Shown here piece by piece: positions 39,227-48,212 of a stretch of DNA of 48,254 bases. The stretch comes from Pseudomonas taeanensis MS-3 (GTDB taxonomy: Bacteria; Pseudomonadota; Gammaproteobacteria; Pseudomonadales; Pseudomonadaceae): assembly GCF_000498575.2 (NCBI RefSeq), contig NZ_AWSQ01000002.1, forward strand, positions 665,344 to 713,597. Direction: 5' to 3'. Below the pieces are notes generated by a model. It worked only from the letters and a program-made list of their open reading frames with translations, searched no databases and had not been told where the DNA came from. A program made the translations under genes and the position numbers. The stretch's first letter is position 1; each line of letters begins with the position of its first letter.

Positions 39227-42200
39227 ATGTCTCTGGCCGAGATCCGCCTGGATGATAAATACCGCCTCGCCACAGGTCACCTGTACCTCACCGGCACCCA
39301 GGCGCTGACCCGCCTGCCAATGCTGCAGAAGCAGCGCGACACGGCCCACGGCCTGAACACCGCCTGCTTTATTTCCGGCTACCGCGGCTCGCCCCTGGGC
39401 AACCTCGACAAGAGTCTGTGGGAAGCCAAGGGTTTCCTGCAGGAGAACGCCATCCACTTCCAGCCGGGGGTCAACGAAGAGTTGGCGGCCACCTCGGTGT
39501 GGGGCAGCCAGCAGACCAACCTGTTCCCCGGCGCGCGCTACGACGGCGTGTTCGCCATGTGGTACGGCAAGGGGCCGGGCGTCGACCGTTGCGGCGACGT
39601 ATTCAAGCACGGCAACTCGGCGGGGGTCTCCGAGCATGGCGGCGTGCTGCTGCTGGCCGGCGATGACCATGGCTGCAAATCCTCGAGCATCGCCAACCAG
39701 AGCGAGCACGCCTTTATCGCCGCGTCGATCCCGGTGCTCAATCCGGCCAACGTCCAGGAAATCCTCGACTACGGCATTCTCGGCTGGGAACTGTCGCGCT
39801 ACAGCGGTTGCTGGGTGGCGCTGAAGACCATCGCCGAGAACGTCGACTCCTCGGCGGTGGTGGAAGTCGATCCGCTGCGCATGCAGGTGCAGATTCCCGA
39901 GGACTTCGAACTGCCGCAGGACGGTGTGTACATCCGCTGGCCGGACCCACCCCTGGCCCAGGAAAAACGCCTCAACACCTACAAGATCTACGCCGCCCGT
40001 GCCTTCGCCCGCGCCAACAACCTCAACCAGGTGTTGCTCGATTCGCCGAACCCGCGCCTGGGCATCATCACCACCGGCAAGTCCTATCTGGATGTGCGCC
40101 AGGCCCTGGAGGACCTCGGTCTGGACGACGCACTCTGTGCCCAGGTCGGTCTGCGCGTGCTCAAGGTCGGCATGAGCTGGCCGCTTGAGCCGGTCTCGGT
40201 GCACGAGTTCGCCGAGGGCCTGGACGAGATCCTGGTGGTAGAAGAGAAGCGCAGCATCATCGAGGACCAGCTGACCGGTCAGCTGTACAACTGGCCGGTG
40301 GGCAAGCGCCCACGAGTGGTCGGTGAATTCGACGAGGACGGTATCTCCTTGCTGCCGAACCTGTCCGAGCTGACTCCGGCGATGATCGCCCGCGCCATCG
40401 CCAAGCGCCTGGCGCCGATCTACAGCAGTGCCAGCATCGAAGAGCGTCTGGCCTTCCTCGCGGCCAAGGAAGCCTCCCTGGCCGCGCCCAAGCACAGCAC
40501 CGTGCGCACCCCGCATTTCTGCTCCGGTTGCCCGCACAACACCTCGACCAAACTGCCGGAAGGCAGCCGCGCCCAGGGCGGCATCGGCTGCCACTACATG
40601 ACCCAGTGGATGGATCGAAACACCGACACCTTCACCCAGATGGGCGGCGAAGGCGCGACCTGGATCGGCCAGGCGCCGTTTACCGACACCCCACACATCT
40701 TCCAGAACCTCGGCGACGGCACCTACTTCCACTCCGGTCAGCTGGCCCTGCGCGCGGCCGTCGCCGCCGGGGTCAATATCACCTACAAGATTCTCTACAA
40801 CGACGCGGTGGCGATGACCGGCGGCCAGCCGATCGACGGCGAACTGCGTGTCGATCAGCTCAGCCAGCAAGTGTTCGCCGAGGGCGTCAAGCGCATCGCC
40901 CTGGTCAGTGACGAGCCGGAGAAATACCCGAGCCGCGACGGCTTCGCGTCCATCGTCACGTTCCATCACCGCAGCGATCTGGACGCGGTGCAGCGTGAGC
41001 TGCGTGAGTTCAAGGGCGTCTCGGTGATGATCTACGACCAGACCTGCGCCACCGAGAAGCGCCGTCGGCGCAAGCGCGGCAAGCTGGTCGATCCGGCCAA
41101 GCGCGCCTTCATCAACCCGGCGGTGTGCGAGGGTTGTGGCGATTGCAGCGTCAAATCCAACTGCCTGTCGGTGTTGCCGCTGGAGACCGAAGAGGGACGC
41201 AAGCGGCAGATCGACCAGAACAGTTGCAACAAGGACTTCAGCTGCGTCGATGGCTTCTGCCCGAGCTTCGTCACCGTGCACGGTGGCAGTCTGCGTCAGC
41301 CCGAGGCGGTGGGCCTGAATGCCTTGTTCATCAGCTTGCCGGAGCCGCGTCAGCCGTCGCTCGAACGTCCCTGGAACATCCTCCTGCCCGGCGTTGGCGG
41401 CAGCGGTGTGACCACCGTTGGCGCCCTGCTGGGCATGGCCGCGCATCTCGAGGGCAAGGGTTGCAGCGTGCTCGATCAGGCCGGCCTGGCGCAGAAGTTC
41501 GGCCCGGTAATTACCCACATCCGCATCGCCGCCAAGCAGGACGACATCTTCGCGGTGCGTATCGCCGCCGGCGAAACCGACCTGCTGCTCGGTTGCGACC
41601 TGGTGGTGGCCGCCAGCGAGGAAGCCCTGGCCAAGCTCAATGAGACCATTGCCCATGCGGTGGTCAACAGCCATGAAGCCGCTACCGCCGAGTTCACCCG
41701 CAACCCGGATGCCCAGGTGCCGGGCGCGGCCATGCGCGAGGCGTTGATCGAGGCGGTGGGCGCGAGCAAGACCCACTTCGTCGATGCCACGCGTTTGGCC
41801 ACCCGCCTGCTCGGCGACAGCATCGCCACCAACCTGTTCATGCTCGGTTACGCCTACCAGAAGGGCCTGGTGCCGGTGTCCGCCGAGGCCATCGACAAGG
41901 CGATCTCGCTGAATGGCGTGGCGGTGCAGCTCAATCAGCAGGCGTTCCTCTGGGGCCGTCGTGCGGCCCACGATGCGACGGCGGTAGAGAAACTGGCCAA
42001 GCCAACCATGCCGCAGGCGCCACGCTGTGAAACCCTGGAGGAAATCGTAGAGTTCCGCGTCGCGGCCCTCACGGCCTATCAGAGCGCCGCATACGCCGAG
42101 CGTTATCGGGCACTGGTGGCGCGGGTGCGTCAGGCCGACAAGCAGGGCGATCAGGCCCTGACTAAGGCCGTGGCACGCTACTACTTCAAGCTGCTGGCCT

Positions 42201-42694
42201 ACAAGGACGAGTACGAGGTGGCGCGGCTGTACAGCGACGGCCGCTTTATCGAGCAGCTCGAGGCGCAGTTCCAGGGCGATTACCGCCTGGAGTTCCACCT
42301 GGCGCCGTCCTGGCTGAGCAAGCGCAACCCGCTCACCGGCGAGCCACGCAAGCGCCAGTTCGGCCCCTGGATGTTCAAGGCCTTCGGCCTGCTGGCCAAA
42401 CTCAAGTTCCTCCGCGGTACGCCGCTCGACCTGTTCGGCTACAGCGCCGAGCGCAAGCTGGAAGTGCAGCTGGTCGCGGACTATGAACGCGACCTTGGCG
42501 AGCTGCTGCAGCAACTCAACGCCGGCAACTATGCCACCGCCGTGGCGATTGCCGAGCTGCCGGAGCAGGTCCGCGGCTACGGCCATGTCAAGGAGCAGGC
42601 CCTGCTCAATGTACGTGCCCAGCGCAAGCAGTTGCAGGAGCGCATGCAGGCCCGGGAAATCCAGGTCGTGCAGCTGTTCGAGCCCGCGGCCTGA
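39227..42694 (+). CDS. Indolepyruvate ferredoxin oxidoreductase, fused subunits
   Basis: 1155-residue 2-oxoacid:ferredoxin oxidoreductase converting aryl- or branched 2-oxoacids and CoA to acyl-CoA, CO2 and reduced ferredoxin. The alpha-like part has the pyrimidine domain (residues about 15-400), then CSGCPHNTS at C432/C435 and the ThDP-binding HYMTQWMDRNTDTFTQMGGE. A ferredoxin-like cluster motif CxxCxxCx5C starts at C634, with more cysteines in SCNKDFSCVDGFCPSF. The gamma/beta domain begins LLPGVGGSGVTTVGALLGMA near residue 720. All parts are fused, as in aerobic proteobacteria. The start at 39227 has AAGGAG upstream. Substrate specificity is inferred. Confidence 0.9.
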   Translation: MSLAEIRLDDKYRLATGHLYLTGTQALTRLPMLQKQRDTAHGLNTACFISGYRGSPLGNLDKSLWEAKGFLQENAIHFQPGVNEELAATSVWGSQQTNLFPGARYDGVFAMWYGKGPGVDRCGDVFKHGNSAGVSEHGGVLLLAGDDHGCKSSSIANQSEHAFIAASIPVLNPANVQEILDYGILGWELSRYSGCWVALKTIAENVDSSAVVEVDPLRMQVQIPEDFELPQDGVYIRWPDPPLAQEKRLNTYKIYAARAFARANNLNQVLLDSPNPRLGIITTGKSYLDVRQALEDLGLDDALCAQVGLRVLKVGMSWPLEPVSVHEFAEGLDEILVVEEKRSIIEDQLTGQLYNWPVGKRPRVVGEFDEDGISLLPNLSELTPAMIARAIAKRLAPIYSSASIEERLAFLAAKEASLAAPKHSTVRTPHFCSGCPHNTSTKLPEGSRAQGGIGCHYMTQWMDRNTDTFTQMGGEGATWIGQAPFTDTPHIFQNLGDGTYFHSGQLALRAAVAAGVNITYKILYNDAVAMTGGQPIDGELRVDQLSQQVFAEGVKRIALVSDEPEKYPSRDGFASIVTFHHRSDLDAVQRELREFKGVSVMIYDQTCATEKRRRRKRGKLVDPAKRAFINPAVCEGCGDCSVKSNCLSVLPLETEEGRKRQIDQNSCNKDFSCVDGFCPSFVTVHGGSLRQPEAVGLNALFISLPEPRQPSLERPWNILLPGVGGSGVTTVGALLGMAAHLEGKGCSVLDQAGLAQKFGPVITHIRIAAKQDDIFAVRIAAGETDLLLGCDLVVAASEEALAKLNETIAHAVVNSHEAATAEFTRNPDAQVPGAAMREALIEAVGASKTHFVDATRLATRLLGDSIATNLFMLGYAYQKGLVPVSAEAIDKAISLNGVAVQLNQQAFLWGRRAAHDATAVEKLAKPTMPQAPRCETLEEIVEFRVAALTAYQSAAYAERYRALVARVRQADKQGDQALTKAVARYYFKLLAYKDEYEVARLYSDGRFIEQLEAQFQGDYRLEFHLAPSWLSKRNPLTGEPRKRQFGPWMFKAFGLLAKLKFLRGTPLDLFGYSAERKLEVQLVADYERDLGELLQQLNAGNYATAVAIAELPEQVRGYGHVKEQALLNVRAQRKQLQERMQAREIQVVQLFEPAA

Positions 42695-42706
42695 GTTTCT
42701 TTTCAC

Positions 42707-42772
42707 TGTAGGAGCCAGCTTGCTGGCGATCATCGGCTGTGGCTGGGGATCGCCAGCAAGCTGGCTCCTACA
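42707..42772. repeat. Perfect REP palindrome between the oxidoreductase and dehydrogenase genes
   Basis: Two exact inverted arms of 24 bp (42707-42730 and 42749-42772), the first beginning TGTAGGAGCCAGCTTGCTGG, flank an 18-bp loop. Same family as 35244-35300. A perfect stem of this length would strongly affect mRNA between the two genes, yet has no terminator U run. Confidence 0.88.
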
Positions 42773-42813
42773 CACGCCCCCAATTCACCATAAGAATCAC
42801 CCGAGGAACCTCC

Positions 42814-43872
42814 ATGTCCGTGTTTTCCCACGTCGATTTCGATCACCACGAACAGGTCGTCTACGGCCACGACAAGGCCAGCGGCCTGAAAGCCATCATC
42901 GCCATCCACAACAGCCAACTCGGGCCGGCGCTGGGCGGTTGCCGCATGTGGCCCTACGCCGACGATCAGGAAGCGCTGCGTGATGTGCTGCGCCTGTCGC
43001 GGGGCATGAGCTACAAGTCGGCGCTGGCCAACTTGCCCCTGGGCGGCGGCAAGGCGGTGATCATCGGCAATCCGCACACCGGCAAGAGCGAGGCGCTGTT
43101 CCAGGCCATGGGCGACTTTGTCGACAGCCTGGGCGGGCGCTACATCACCGCCGCCGACTCGGGCACCGGCGTGGCCGAGATGCAGATCATGGCCGAGCGC
43201 ACTCGCCATGTCGCCGGCGCCGGCCAGCGCGAAGCCTTCGACGGTGGCACGCGCAATGGCGACCCCTCGCCATCCACCGCCTATGGGGTGTTTATCGGCC
43301 TGCAGGCGGCGGTCAAGCATCGCCTGGGGCGCGATGGTCTCAAGGGCCTGAAGGTGGCGATTCAGGGCGTCGGTCAGGTCGGTTTCAGCCTGGCTCGGCA
43401 CTTGAAAGAGGCGGGCGCCGAGCTCTGGGTAACCGACATTCAGGAGACCAATGTGCGCCGCGCGGTCGAGCAACTGGGCGCCAAGGCGGTGGGTCAGCAC
43501 GATATCTATGGCCTGGATGTGGACGTATTCGCCCCCTGCGCCATGGGCGCTATCATCAACCCGCACACCCTCGAGGCCCTGCGGGCTCCGGTGATCGCCG
43601 GCGCGGCGAACAACCAGCTGGCAGATGCGCAGTTGGCCGAGGAGCTCAAGCGCCGTGGCTGCCTGTATGCACCGGACTATGCGATCAATGCCGGTGGGAT
43701 CATCGACGTCTGCTATGAGCGCACCGGCGGCACTGCCGCGCAGCTCAAGGCGCATGTCGAGGGTATCGGCGGCACGCTCAAGCAGATCTTCGAGCGCGCC
43801 GAAGCGCAAGGTCAGACCACCAGCGCGGTGGCCGACAGCCTGGCCCGCGAGCGCCTGCAAGCCGGACGCTGA
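42814..43872 (+). CDS. ldh: Leucine dehydrogenase-like Glu/Leu/Phe/Val dehydrogenase
   Basis: 352-residue NAD-dependent oxidative deaminase turning branched-chain or aromatic amino acids into 2-oxoacids and ammonia. [13 protein letters not shown] near residue 37 is the Leu/Phe/Val dehydrogenase signature, in contrast to glutamate dehydrogenases. K68 and K80 ([20 protein letters not shown]) match substrate-binding and catalytic lysines. The Rossmann motif [20 protein letters not shown] lies near residue 180, and [20 protein letters not shown] follows. The start at 42814 has GAGGAA upstream. Its 2-oxoacid product is the expected substrate of the preceding enzyme. Leu versus Phe preference cannot be decided. 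Confidence 0.9.
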   Translation: MSVFSHVDFDHHEQVVYGHDKASGLKAIIAIHNSQLGPALGGCRMWPYADDQEALRDVLRLSRGMSYKSALANLPLGGGKAVIIGNPHTGKSEALFQAMGDFVDSLGGRYITAADSGTGVAEMQIMAERTRHVAGAGQREAFDGGTRNGDPSPSTAYGVFIGLQAAVKHRLGRDGLKGLKVAIQGVGQVGFSLARHLKEAGAELWVTDIQETNVRRAVEQLGAKAVGQHDIYGLDVDVFAPCAMGAIINPHTLEALRAPVIAGAANNQLADAQLAEELKRRGCLYAPDYAINAGGIIDVCYERTGGTAAQLKAHVEGIGGTLKQIFERAEAQGQTTSAVADSLARERLQAGR

Positions 43873-43879
43873 GAGTCTG

Positions 43880-43992
43880 TGTAGGTTGGGTTAGCCGCAG
43901 GTGTAACCCACTCTCCGGTCGTTAGGCCAGCAATGCTAATGCCTTGCGTCAGAGCGCTGGGTTACGCCGCTGTGCGGCTAATCCAGCCTACA
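43880..43992. repeat. Intergenic inverted repeat (GTAGGTTGGGTTA family)
   Basis: TGTAGGTTGGGTTAGCCGCA at 43880 and its inverse, TGCGGCTAATCCAGCCTACA ending at 43992, bound a 113-bp element with internal TGTAACCCA/TGGGTTAC pairing. This palindromic family recurs in pseudomonad intergenic DNA. It separates the dehydrogenase from the transporter gene, which is therefore less tightly coupled. Confidence 0.75.
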
Positions 43993-44050
43993 AAAATGCT
44001 GCATCCATTTACCGACTGACTTTTTTACAACAACAAGAGGGCAAGTCCCA

Positions 44051-45451
44051 ATGAGTCAAGACAGCATCGCCGCCGCCAATGTGGCCGGCGCCTCCAGCAG
44101 TGCAACCGGTCGCGGCCTGTGGTCCTCGCGCTGGATGTTCTTCCTCGCCGCCACCGGTTCGGCGGTGGGCCTGGGCAATATCTGGAAATTCCCCTATATC
44201 ACCGGAGAGAACGGCGGCGGTGCCTTCGTCCTGGTCTACCTGGCGTGCATTCTGGTGATTGGCATTCCGCTGCTGATGACCGAGGTAATGATCGGTCGAC
44301 GCGGCCGGGCCAACCCGGAAGGGGCTATCGCCACCCTGGCCAAGCGGGCCGGTGCCAGTCGCCACTGGCGCAAGCTGGGTACCATGGCAGTGCTCACCGG
44401 CTTTCTGATTCTCAGCTTCTATTCGGTGGTGGCCGGCTGGGCGCTGGCCTACGCGCCAGCGGCCGCCATGGGCAGCTTTGCCGGGCTGGATGGCGAGAGC
44501 AGCGGCGCGCTGTTCGGCGCCATGCTCGGCGATCCCTGGAAGCTGATCGGCTACGGCACCCTGGTACTGCTGTTGACTCTGGGCATCGTCGGTCTGGGCG
44601 TACGGGAGGGCCTGGAGCGTTCGCTGCGTTTCATGATGCCGGGGCTGTTCGTGCTGCTGTTGGTGCTGGTCGGCTACGCCACCACCACTGGGCACTTCGG
44701 TGAGGCCGTGCACTTTCTGTTCGCCGCCGACTTCAGCAAGCTCAGCGCGCAGAGTGTGCTGGTGGCCCTCGGGCATGCCTTCTTCACCCTCAGCCTGGCC
44801 AGTGGTGCCATGATGGTCTACGGCTCCTACCTGCCGGCGGGCACCTCCATCGCCAGGACTTCGCTGATGGTAGCCCTGGCCGATACCGGGGTGGCTCTGC
44901 TGGCCGGCCTGGCGATTTTTCCTTTGGTGTTCGCCAACGGTCTGGAGCCGGGCGCGGGACCGGGGTTGATCTTCGTCACCCTGCCGATCGCCTTCGGTCA
45001 GATGCCATTCGGCCAATTGGTCGGTGGGCTGTTCTTCATCATGCTGGCCATCGCCGCCCTGACCTCGGCGATTTCCCTGAGCGAGCCGACTATCGCCTGG
45101 CTCAGCGAGAAGTTCGCCATCGGCCGGCTTAAGGCCGTACTGCTAAGCGGTATCACCCTGTGGCTGCTGAGTCTGGGCACTGTGCTGTCGTTCAACCTCT
45201 GGTCGGAGTTCACCCTGTTCGGCAAGACCTTCTTCGACAGCCTGGACTACCTGACCACCAACCTGATGATGCCCCTCGGCGGCCTGGGGACGGTGCTGTT
45301 CACCGGCTGGGCATTGAGTCGGACGACGGTGCAGGAGGCGCTGGGCATTAACCATCCGCAGCTATTCAAGCTGTGGTGGCTGGTGCTGCGTTGGCTGACG
45401 CCGCTGGGCATTCTGGTGGTGTTTTTGCACACCTTGGGGTTGTTCGGCTAG
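44051..45451 (+). CDS. Sodium-dependent transporter of the SNF/NSS family
   Basis: 466-residue neurotransmitter:sodium symporter homologue (LeuT/MhsT/TnaT type) with about 11 membrane helices, an inner-membrane Na+-driven amino-acid importer. Helix 1 carries the hallmark ATGSAVGLGNIWKFPYITGE (about residues 34-53), whose unwound centre binds Na+ and substrate; ENGGGAFVLVYL begins helix 2. VALGHAFFTLSLASGAMMVYGSY is the helix 6 region. Prokaryotic members usually move tryptophan, tyrosine or branched-chain amino acids, which fits the adjacent deaminase and 2-oxoacid oxidoreductase. GAGGG precedes the ATG. No terminator is obvious downstream. Confidence 0.92.
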   Translation: MSQDSIAAANVAGASSSATGRGLWSSRWMFFLAATGSAVGLGNIWKFPYITGENGGGAFVLVYLACILVIGIPLLMTEVMIGRRGRANPEGAIATLAKRAGASRHWRKLGTMAVLTGFLILSFYSVVAGWALAYAPAAAMGSFAGLDGESSGALFGAMLGDPWKLIGYGTLVLLLTLGIVGLGVREGLERSLRFMMPGLFVLLLVLVGYATTTGHFGEAVHFLFAADFSKLSAQSVLVALGHAFFTLSLASGAMMVYGSYLPAGTSIARTSLMVALADTGVALLAGLAIFPLVFANGLEPGAGPGLIFVTLPIAFGQMPFGQLVGGLFFIMLAIAALTSAISLSEPTIAWLSEKFAIGRLKAVLLSGITLWLLSLGTVLSFNLWSEFTLFGKTFFDSLDYLTTNLMMPLGGLGTVLFTGWALSRTTVQEALGINHPQLFKLWWLVLRWLTPLGILVVFLHTLGLFG

Positions 45452-45525
45452 CTGGTTGCTGCAAAGCGACTGCACCCGGCCAGGGCCAGCAGTGTGGGGC
45501 CGGCACGCGGATCGTCGGCGCCCAG

Positions 45526-45633
45526 TTACTGCGGTAATCCCGCCAAGGCATGCGCATCGCCAATGCAGGCGGTGCGTATGCTGAAACTGGCGAAGGGGGT
45601 ATCGGGCAGGTGCTGAGTGTTCGGCTGGCTCAT
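45526..45633 (-). pseudogene. Possible remnant of a GNAT acetyltransferase start
   Basis: On the minus strand a 35-codon frame starting at 45633 reads FSIRTACIGDAHALAGL before a stop, the pattern that opens many GNAT acetyltransferases (beta strand, A-x-x-x-DA-x-A-L). Reading past the stop gives no further recognisable GNAT motif, so most of the gene would be missing. The 303-bp interval 45452-45754 holds nothing else I can identify. Speculative. Confidence 0.25.
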
Positions 45634-45754
45634 GGCGATCGCCAGGATGACTTGTTGGCAGTATGGCTAGCTCGCGATGGCAGCCGCATGACAAATCCGC
45701 AGAGGGCCGCTAAGATGCCGCCCGACTGCCGAGTACATCAGGCAATGCTACTCA

Positions 45755-45829
45755 GTCCCCTTAGTTCAATGGATAGAATAAGCCCCTCCTAAGGGTTAGA
45801 TGCTGGTTCGACTCCAGCAGGGGACACCA
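45755..45829 (+). tRNA. tRNA-Arg (CCT anticodon)
   Basis: 75-nt tRNA with acceptor stem GTCCCCT/AGGGGAC, discriminator A and encoded CCA. The anticodon CCT (45788-45790) lies in loop CTCCTAA and reads AGG, a rare codon in pseudomonads. The T arm has GGTTCGACTCC. A terminator follows immediately. Minor tRNA genes like this are common integration targets, but no integrase or duplicated 3' end is visible here. Confidence 0.96.
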
Positions 45830-45832
45830 AAC

Positions 45833-45864
45833 AAAAAAGGCTTACGCACTGCGTAAGCCTTTTT
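45833..45864. terminator. Bidirectional terminator between tRNA-Arg and sstT
   Basis: AAAAAGGCTTACGCA and TGCGTAAGCCTTTTT form a near-perfect stem with C and G/A-T tracts placed so that both strands end in a T run. It serves tRNA-Arg on the plus strand and sstT on the minus strand. Confidence 0.9.
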
Positions 45865-45889
45865 GCTTTCTAGGCCCTGCGCCGTCGCT

Positions 45890-47140
45890 TCAGCGCGGTT
45901 GTGTCTGTGCCTGTGCGGTTGCGCTGGCGCCTTCTGCAGCCAGGCAGGCTGCTGCGGTGAATAGCGCGTCGGTGGAGGAGTTCAGCGCGGTTTCCGCCGA
46001 GTCCTGAAGGATGCCGATGATGAAACCGACGGCGACCACCTGCATGGCAATCTCGTTGGGAATGCCGAACAGGCTGCAGGCCAGCGGAATCAGCAGCAGC
46101 GAACCGCCTGCGACCCCGGACGCGCCGCAGGCACTGATCGAGGCCAGCAGGCTGAGCAGCAGGGCGGTGGGCAGGTCGATGGCAATGCCCAGGGTATGCA
46201 CGGCAGCCAGGGTCAGTACGCTGATGGTAATCGCCGCCCCGGCCATGTTGATGGTCGCGCCCAGTGGAATCGATACCGAGTAGGTTTCCTCATGCAGGCC
46301 CAAACGTTGACAGAGCTGCAGGTTGACCGGAATGTTGGCGGCCGAACTGCGGGTGAAAAACGCGGTCAAGCCACTCTCGCGCAGGCAAGTGAACACTAGC
46401 GGATATGGGTTGCGGCGAATCTTCCAGAACACGATGGCGGGGTTGACCACCAGCGCGACGAACAGCATGCAGCCAACCAGCACCAGCAACAGGTGCAGGT
46501 AGTCGAGCAGGGCGCCCATGCCGGATTCGGCCAGGGTCGCGGCAACCAGGCCGAAAATCCCCAGAGGGGCCAGGCGGATCACCAGTTTGACGATCGCAGT
46601 CACGCCCAGCGACAGGTCGCCGAGTAGCTGCTTGCTGCTCGGGCTGGCATGGCGCAAGGCGAAGCCGAGACCGATGGCCCAGGCCAGGATGCCGATGAAG
46701 TTGCCCCTGAGCAGCGCGTTGACGGGGTTGTCGACGACGTTGAGCAGCAGGGTCTTGAGTACTTCGCCGATGCCGCCCGGGGGCGACAGTTCGGCGCCGT
46801 TGCTCACCAGGGTTAGGCTCGAGGGGAAGGCGAAGCTGGCGAGTACCGCGATTAGAGCTGCGCTGAAGGTGCCGAACAGGTAGAGCAGCAGGATCGGGCG
46901 GATATGGGTTTGCTGGCCACGCTGGTGGTTGGCAATCGAGGCGGCGACCAGGACGAACACCAGCACCGGTGCAACGGCCTTCAGGGCGGACACGAATACC
47001 GTACCGAGCAAACTGACGCTCAAGGCGGCTTGGGGGAAGAACAGCGCCAGCAGAATGCCAGCAAGCAAGCCGATGATGATTTGCACCACCAGACTGGTGC
47101 GGTTCAGTAGGTGTAAAAGAGGGTGTTGAACATCGGGCAT
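45890..47140 (-). CDS. sstT: Serine/threonine:Na+ symporter SstT
   Basis: 416-residue dicarboxylate/amino acid:cation symporter family protein with about eight membrane helices and two re-entrant loops; SstT imports serine and threonine with Na+. HP1 contains [18 protein letters not shown], helix 7 [19 protein letters not shown], and the HP2/helix 8 region [20 protein letters not shown] then [16 protein letters not shown]. These match SstT rather than glutamate or C4-dicarboxylate carriers. The start at 47140 (MPDVQHPLL) is preferred over 47188. The nearby ltaE product could use imported threonine, though the genes are far apart. Confidence 0.92.
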   Translation of the reverse strand: MPDVQHPLLHLLNRTSLVVQIIIGLLAGILLALFFPQAALSVSLLGTVFVSALKAVAPVLVFVLVAASIANHQRGQQTHIRPILLLYLFGTFSAALIAVLASFAFPSSLTLVSNGAELSPPGGIGEVLKTLLLNVVDNPVNALLRGNFIGILAWAIGLGFALRHASPSSKQLLGDLSLGVTAIVKLVIRLAPLGIFGLVAATLAESGMGALLDYLHLLLVLVGCMLFVALVVNPAIVFWKIRRNPYPLVFTCLRESGLTAFFTRSSAANIPVNLQLCQRLGLHEETYSVSIPLGATINMAGAAITISVLTLAAVHTLGIAIDLPTALLLSLLASISACGASGVAGGSLLLIPLACSLFGIPNEIAMQVVAVGFIIGILQDSAETALNSSTDALFTAAACLAAEGASATAQAQTQPR

Positions 47141-47461
47141 AGCATGCGTCTCACATTCTAAGGGGGCGGCGAGCCGTATCTGCTGCAAACGACGAGCTCA
47201 GCCTGAAGAGCCTTGCTCTGGCTGGTCTGAATGCGCATAGGGACGGCGGCGTCTAGCGAGTTGTACGGGCCTTGGCGGAGCGTTATCTACCCGGTCAGGA
47301 AAAAACAGCGCGGGACTCTAGCATACTGGGCGGCATGCCGAGCTGATCCGGCCGAGGCGGCCGCTAAATGGCGAGTTTTAGCAAGTGTTTGACGCACAGG
47401 CATGTCAAGCCGCTGCGAGGCAGGCTAGGCTAGCAACACGTCCGAGCCCGAGAGAGTTGTC
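47141..47461. promoter_or_regulatory. sstT-yceH divergent control region
   Basis: This 321-bp gene-free interval contains a hairpin that would lie in the sstT leader: AGAGC/GCTCT (47207-47219) flanked by CAGCC/GGCTG (47199-47224). Nearer the YceH-family gene, TTGAC-N10-GTCAA (47389-47408) is an operator-like inverted repeat, and TTGACA on the minus strand within it could be a -35 for sstT; no convincing -10 is visible. Confidence 0.35.
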
Positions 47462-48112
47462 ATGTCCAACGAGACCGTTACCTCGCCCAGCGAGGCGCCG
47501 CTGACTGCCGTCGAAGCCCGCATTCTCGGCTGTTTGATCGAAAAGCAGGCGACCACGCCAGAGGCCTATCCGCTGACCCAGAATGCCCTGGTGCTGGCCT
47601 GTAACCAGAAGACCAGTCGCGAGCCGCTGATGAACCTCAATCCCGGCCAGGTGGGCCAGGGCTTGCGCAGTCTGGAGGGGCGAGGCCTGGCGCGCTTGGT
47701 GATGGGCAGCCGGGCTGACCGCTGGGAGCACCGTGCCGACAAGACGCTGGAGCTGGTGGCGGCTCAGGTCGTGTTAGTCGGCCTGCTGCTGTTGCGCGGC
47801 CCGCAGACGGTCAATGAATTGCTCACACGCAGCAATCGCATGCACGACTTCGACGATGCCGAGCAGCTGCAGCACAACCTGGAGCGGCTGATTAGCCGTG
47901 AACTGGTCTGCCTGTTGCCGCGTCAAGCGGGGCAACGTGAAGACCGTTACATGCATTTGCTGGGGGAGCCGGCCGATCTTCAGGCCTTGCTGGAGGCGCG
48001 TGCGCTGTCTGGGGAACGAGTATCCAGCGCCGTGCCGCATGACGAAAGCCGCCTGGAGGCACTGGAGGCGCGGGTGGCGGCTCTGGAAGAGCGGCTGGCG
48101 CGCTTGGAATAG
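47462..48112 (+). CDS. YceH/UPF0502 (DUF480) family protein
   Basis: 216-residue protein of the YceH family, with two winged-helix-like domains: the first starts [20 protein letters not shown] and includes [20 protein letters not shown]; the second is around [20 protein letters not shown]. The C-terminus ([20 protein letters not shown]) is a short leucine-zipper-like coiled coil. Winged-helix folds suggest nucleic-acid binding, but no function is established to my knowledge. It has its own promoter region, divergent from sstT, and is followed by a palindrome. Confidence 0.9.
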   Translation: MSNETVTSPSEAPLTAVEARILGCLIEKQATTPEAYPLTQNALVLACNQKTSREPLMNLNPGQVGQGLRSLEGRGLARLVMGSRADRWEHRADKTLELVAAQVVLVGLLLLRGPQTVNELLTRSNRMHDFDDAEQLQHNLERLISRELVCLLPRQAGQREDRYMHLLGEPADLQALLEARALSGERVSSAVPHDESRLEALEARVAALEERLARLE

Positions 48113-48160
48113 GCTGATATTGAGACGCGGATTCGCGAAGCGTTGCCTGTAGCGGGCAGA

Positions 48161-48189
48161 TTAAAGGCGCCGAATTAGCGCCTTTAATG
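48161..48189. terminator. Palindromic terminator after the YceH-family gene
   Basis: ATTAAAGGCGC (48161-48171) and GCGCCTTTAAT (48179-48189) form a perfect 11-bp stem over a 7-nt loop. T-tracts are weak on both sides (TTTAATGG; TTTAATCTG). It lies between convergent genes. Confidence 0.6.
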
Positions 48190-48212
48190 GTTTGAAGACT
48201 GGCATAAACGGT

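Noticed and set aside
39182..42775. Very long open frame (1197 codons) antisense to the indolepyruvate oxidoreductase gene
   Set aside because: It is the reverse-strand shadow of a high-GC gene: the plus frame carries intact cysteine clusters and ThDP motifs, while the antisense translation has no recognisable domain and no ribosome site.
45550..45792. 80-codon plus-strand frame running into tRNA-Arg(CCT)
   Set aside because: It overlaps the tRNA gene, has no ribosome site and no recognisable protein motif.
45755..45864. Genomic-island attachment site at tRNA-Arg(CCT)
   Set aside because: No integrase, no repeated tRNA 3' end and ordinary core genes on both sides within the window.
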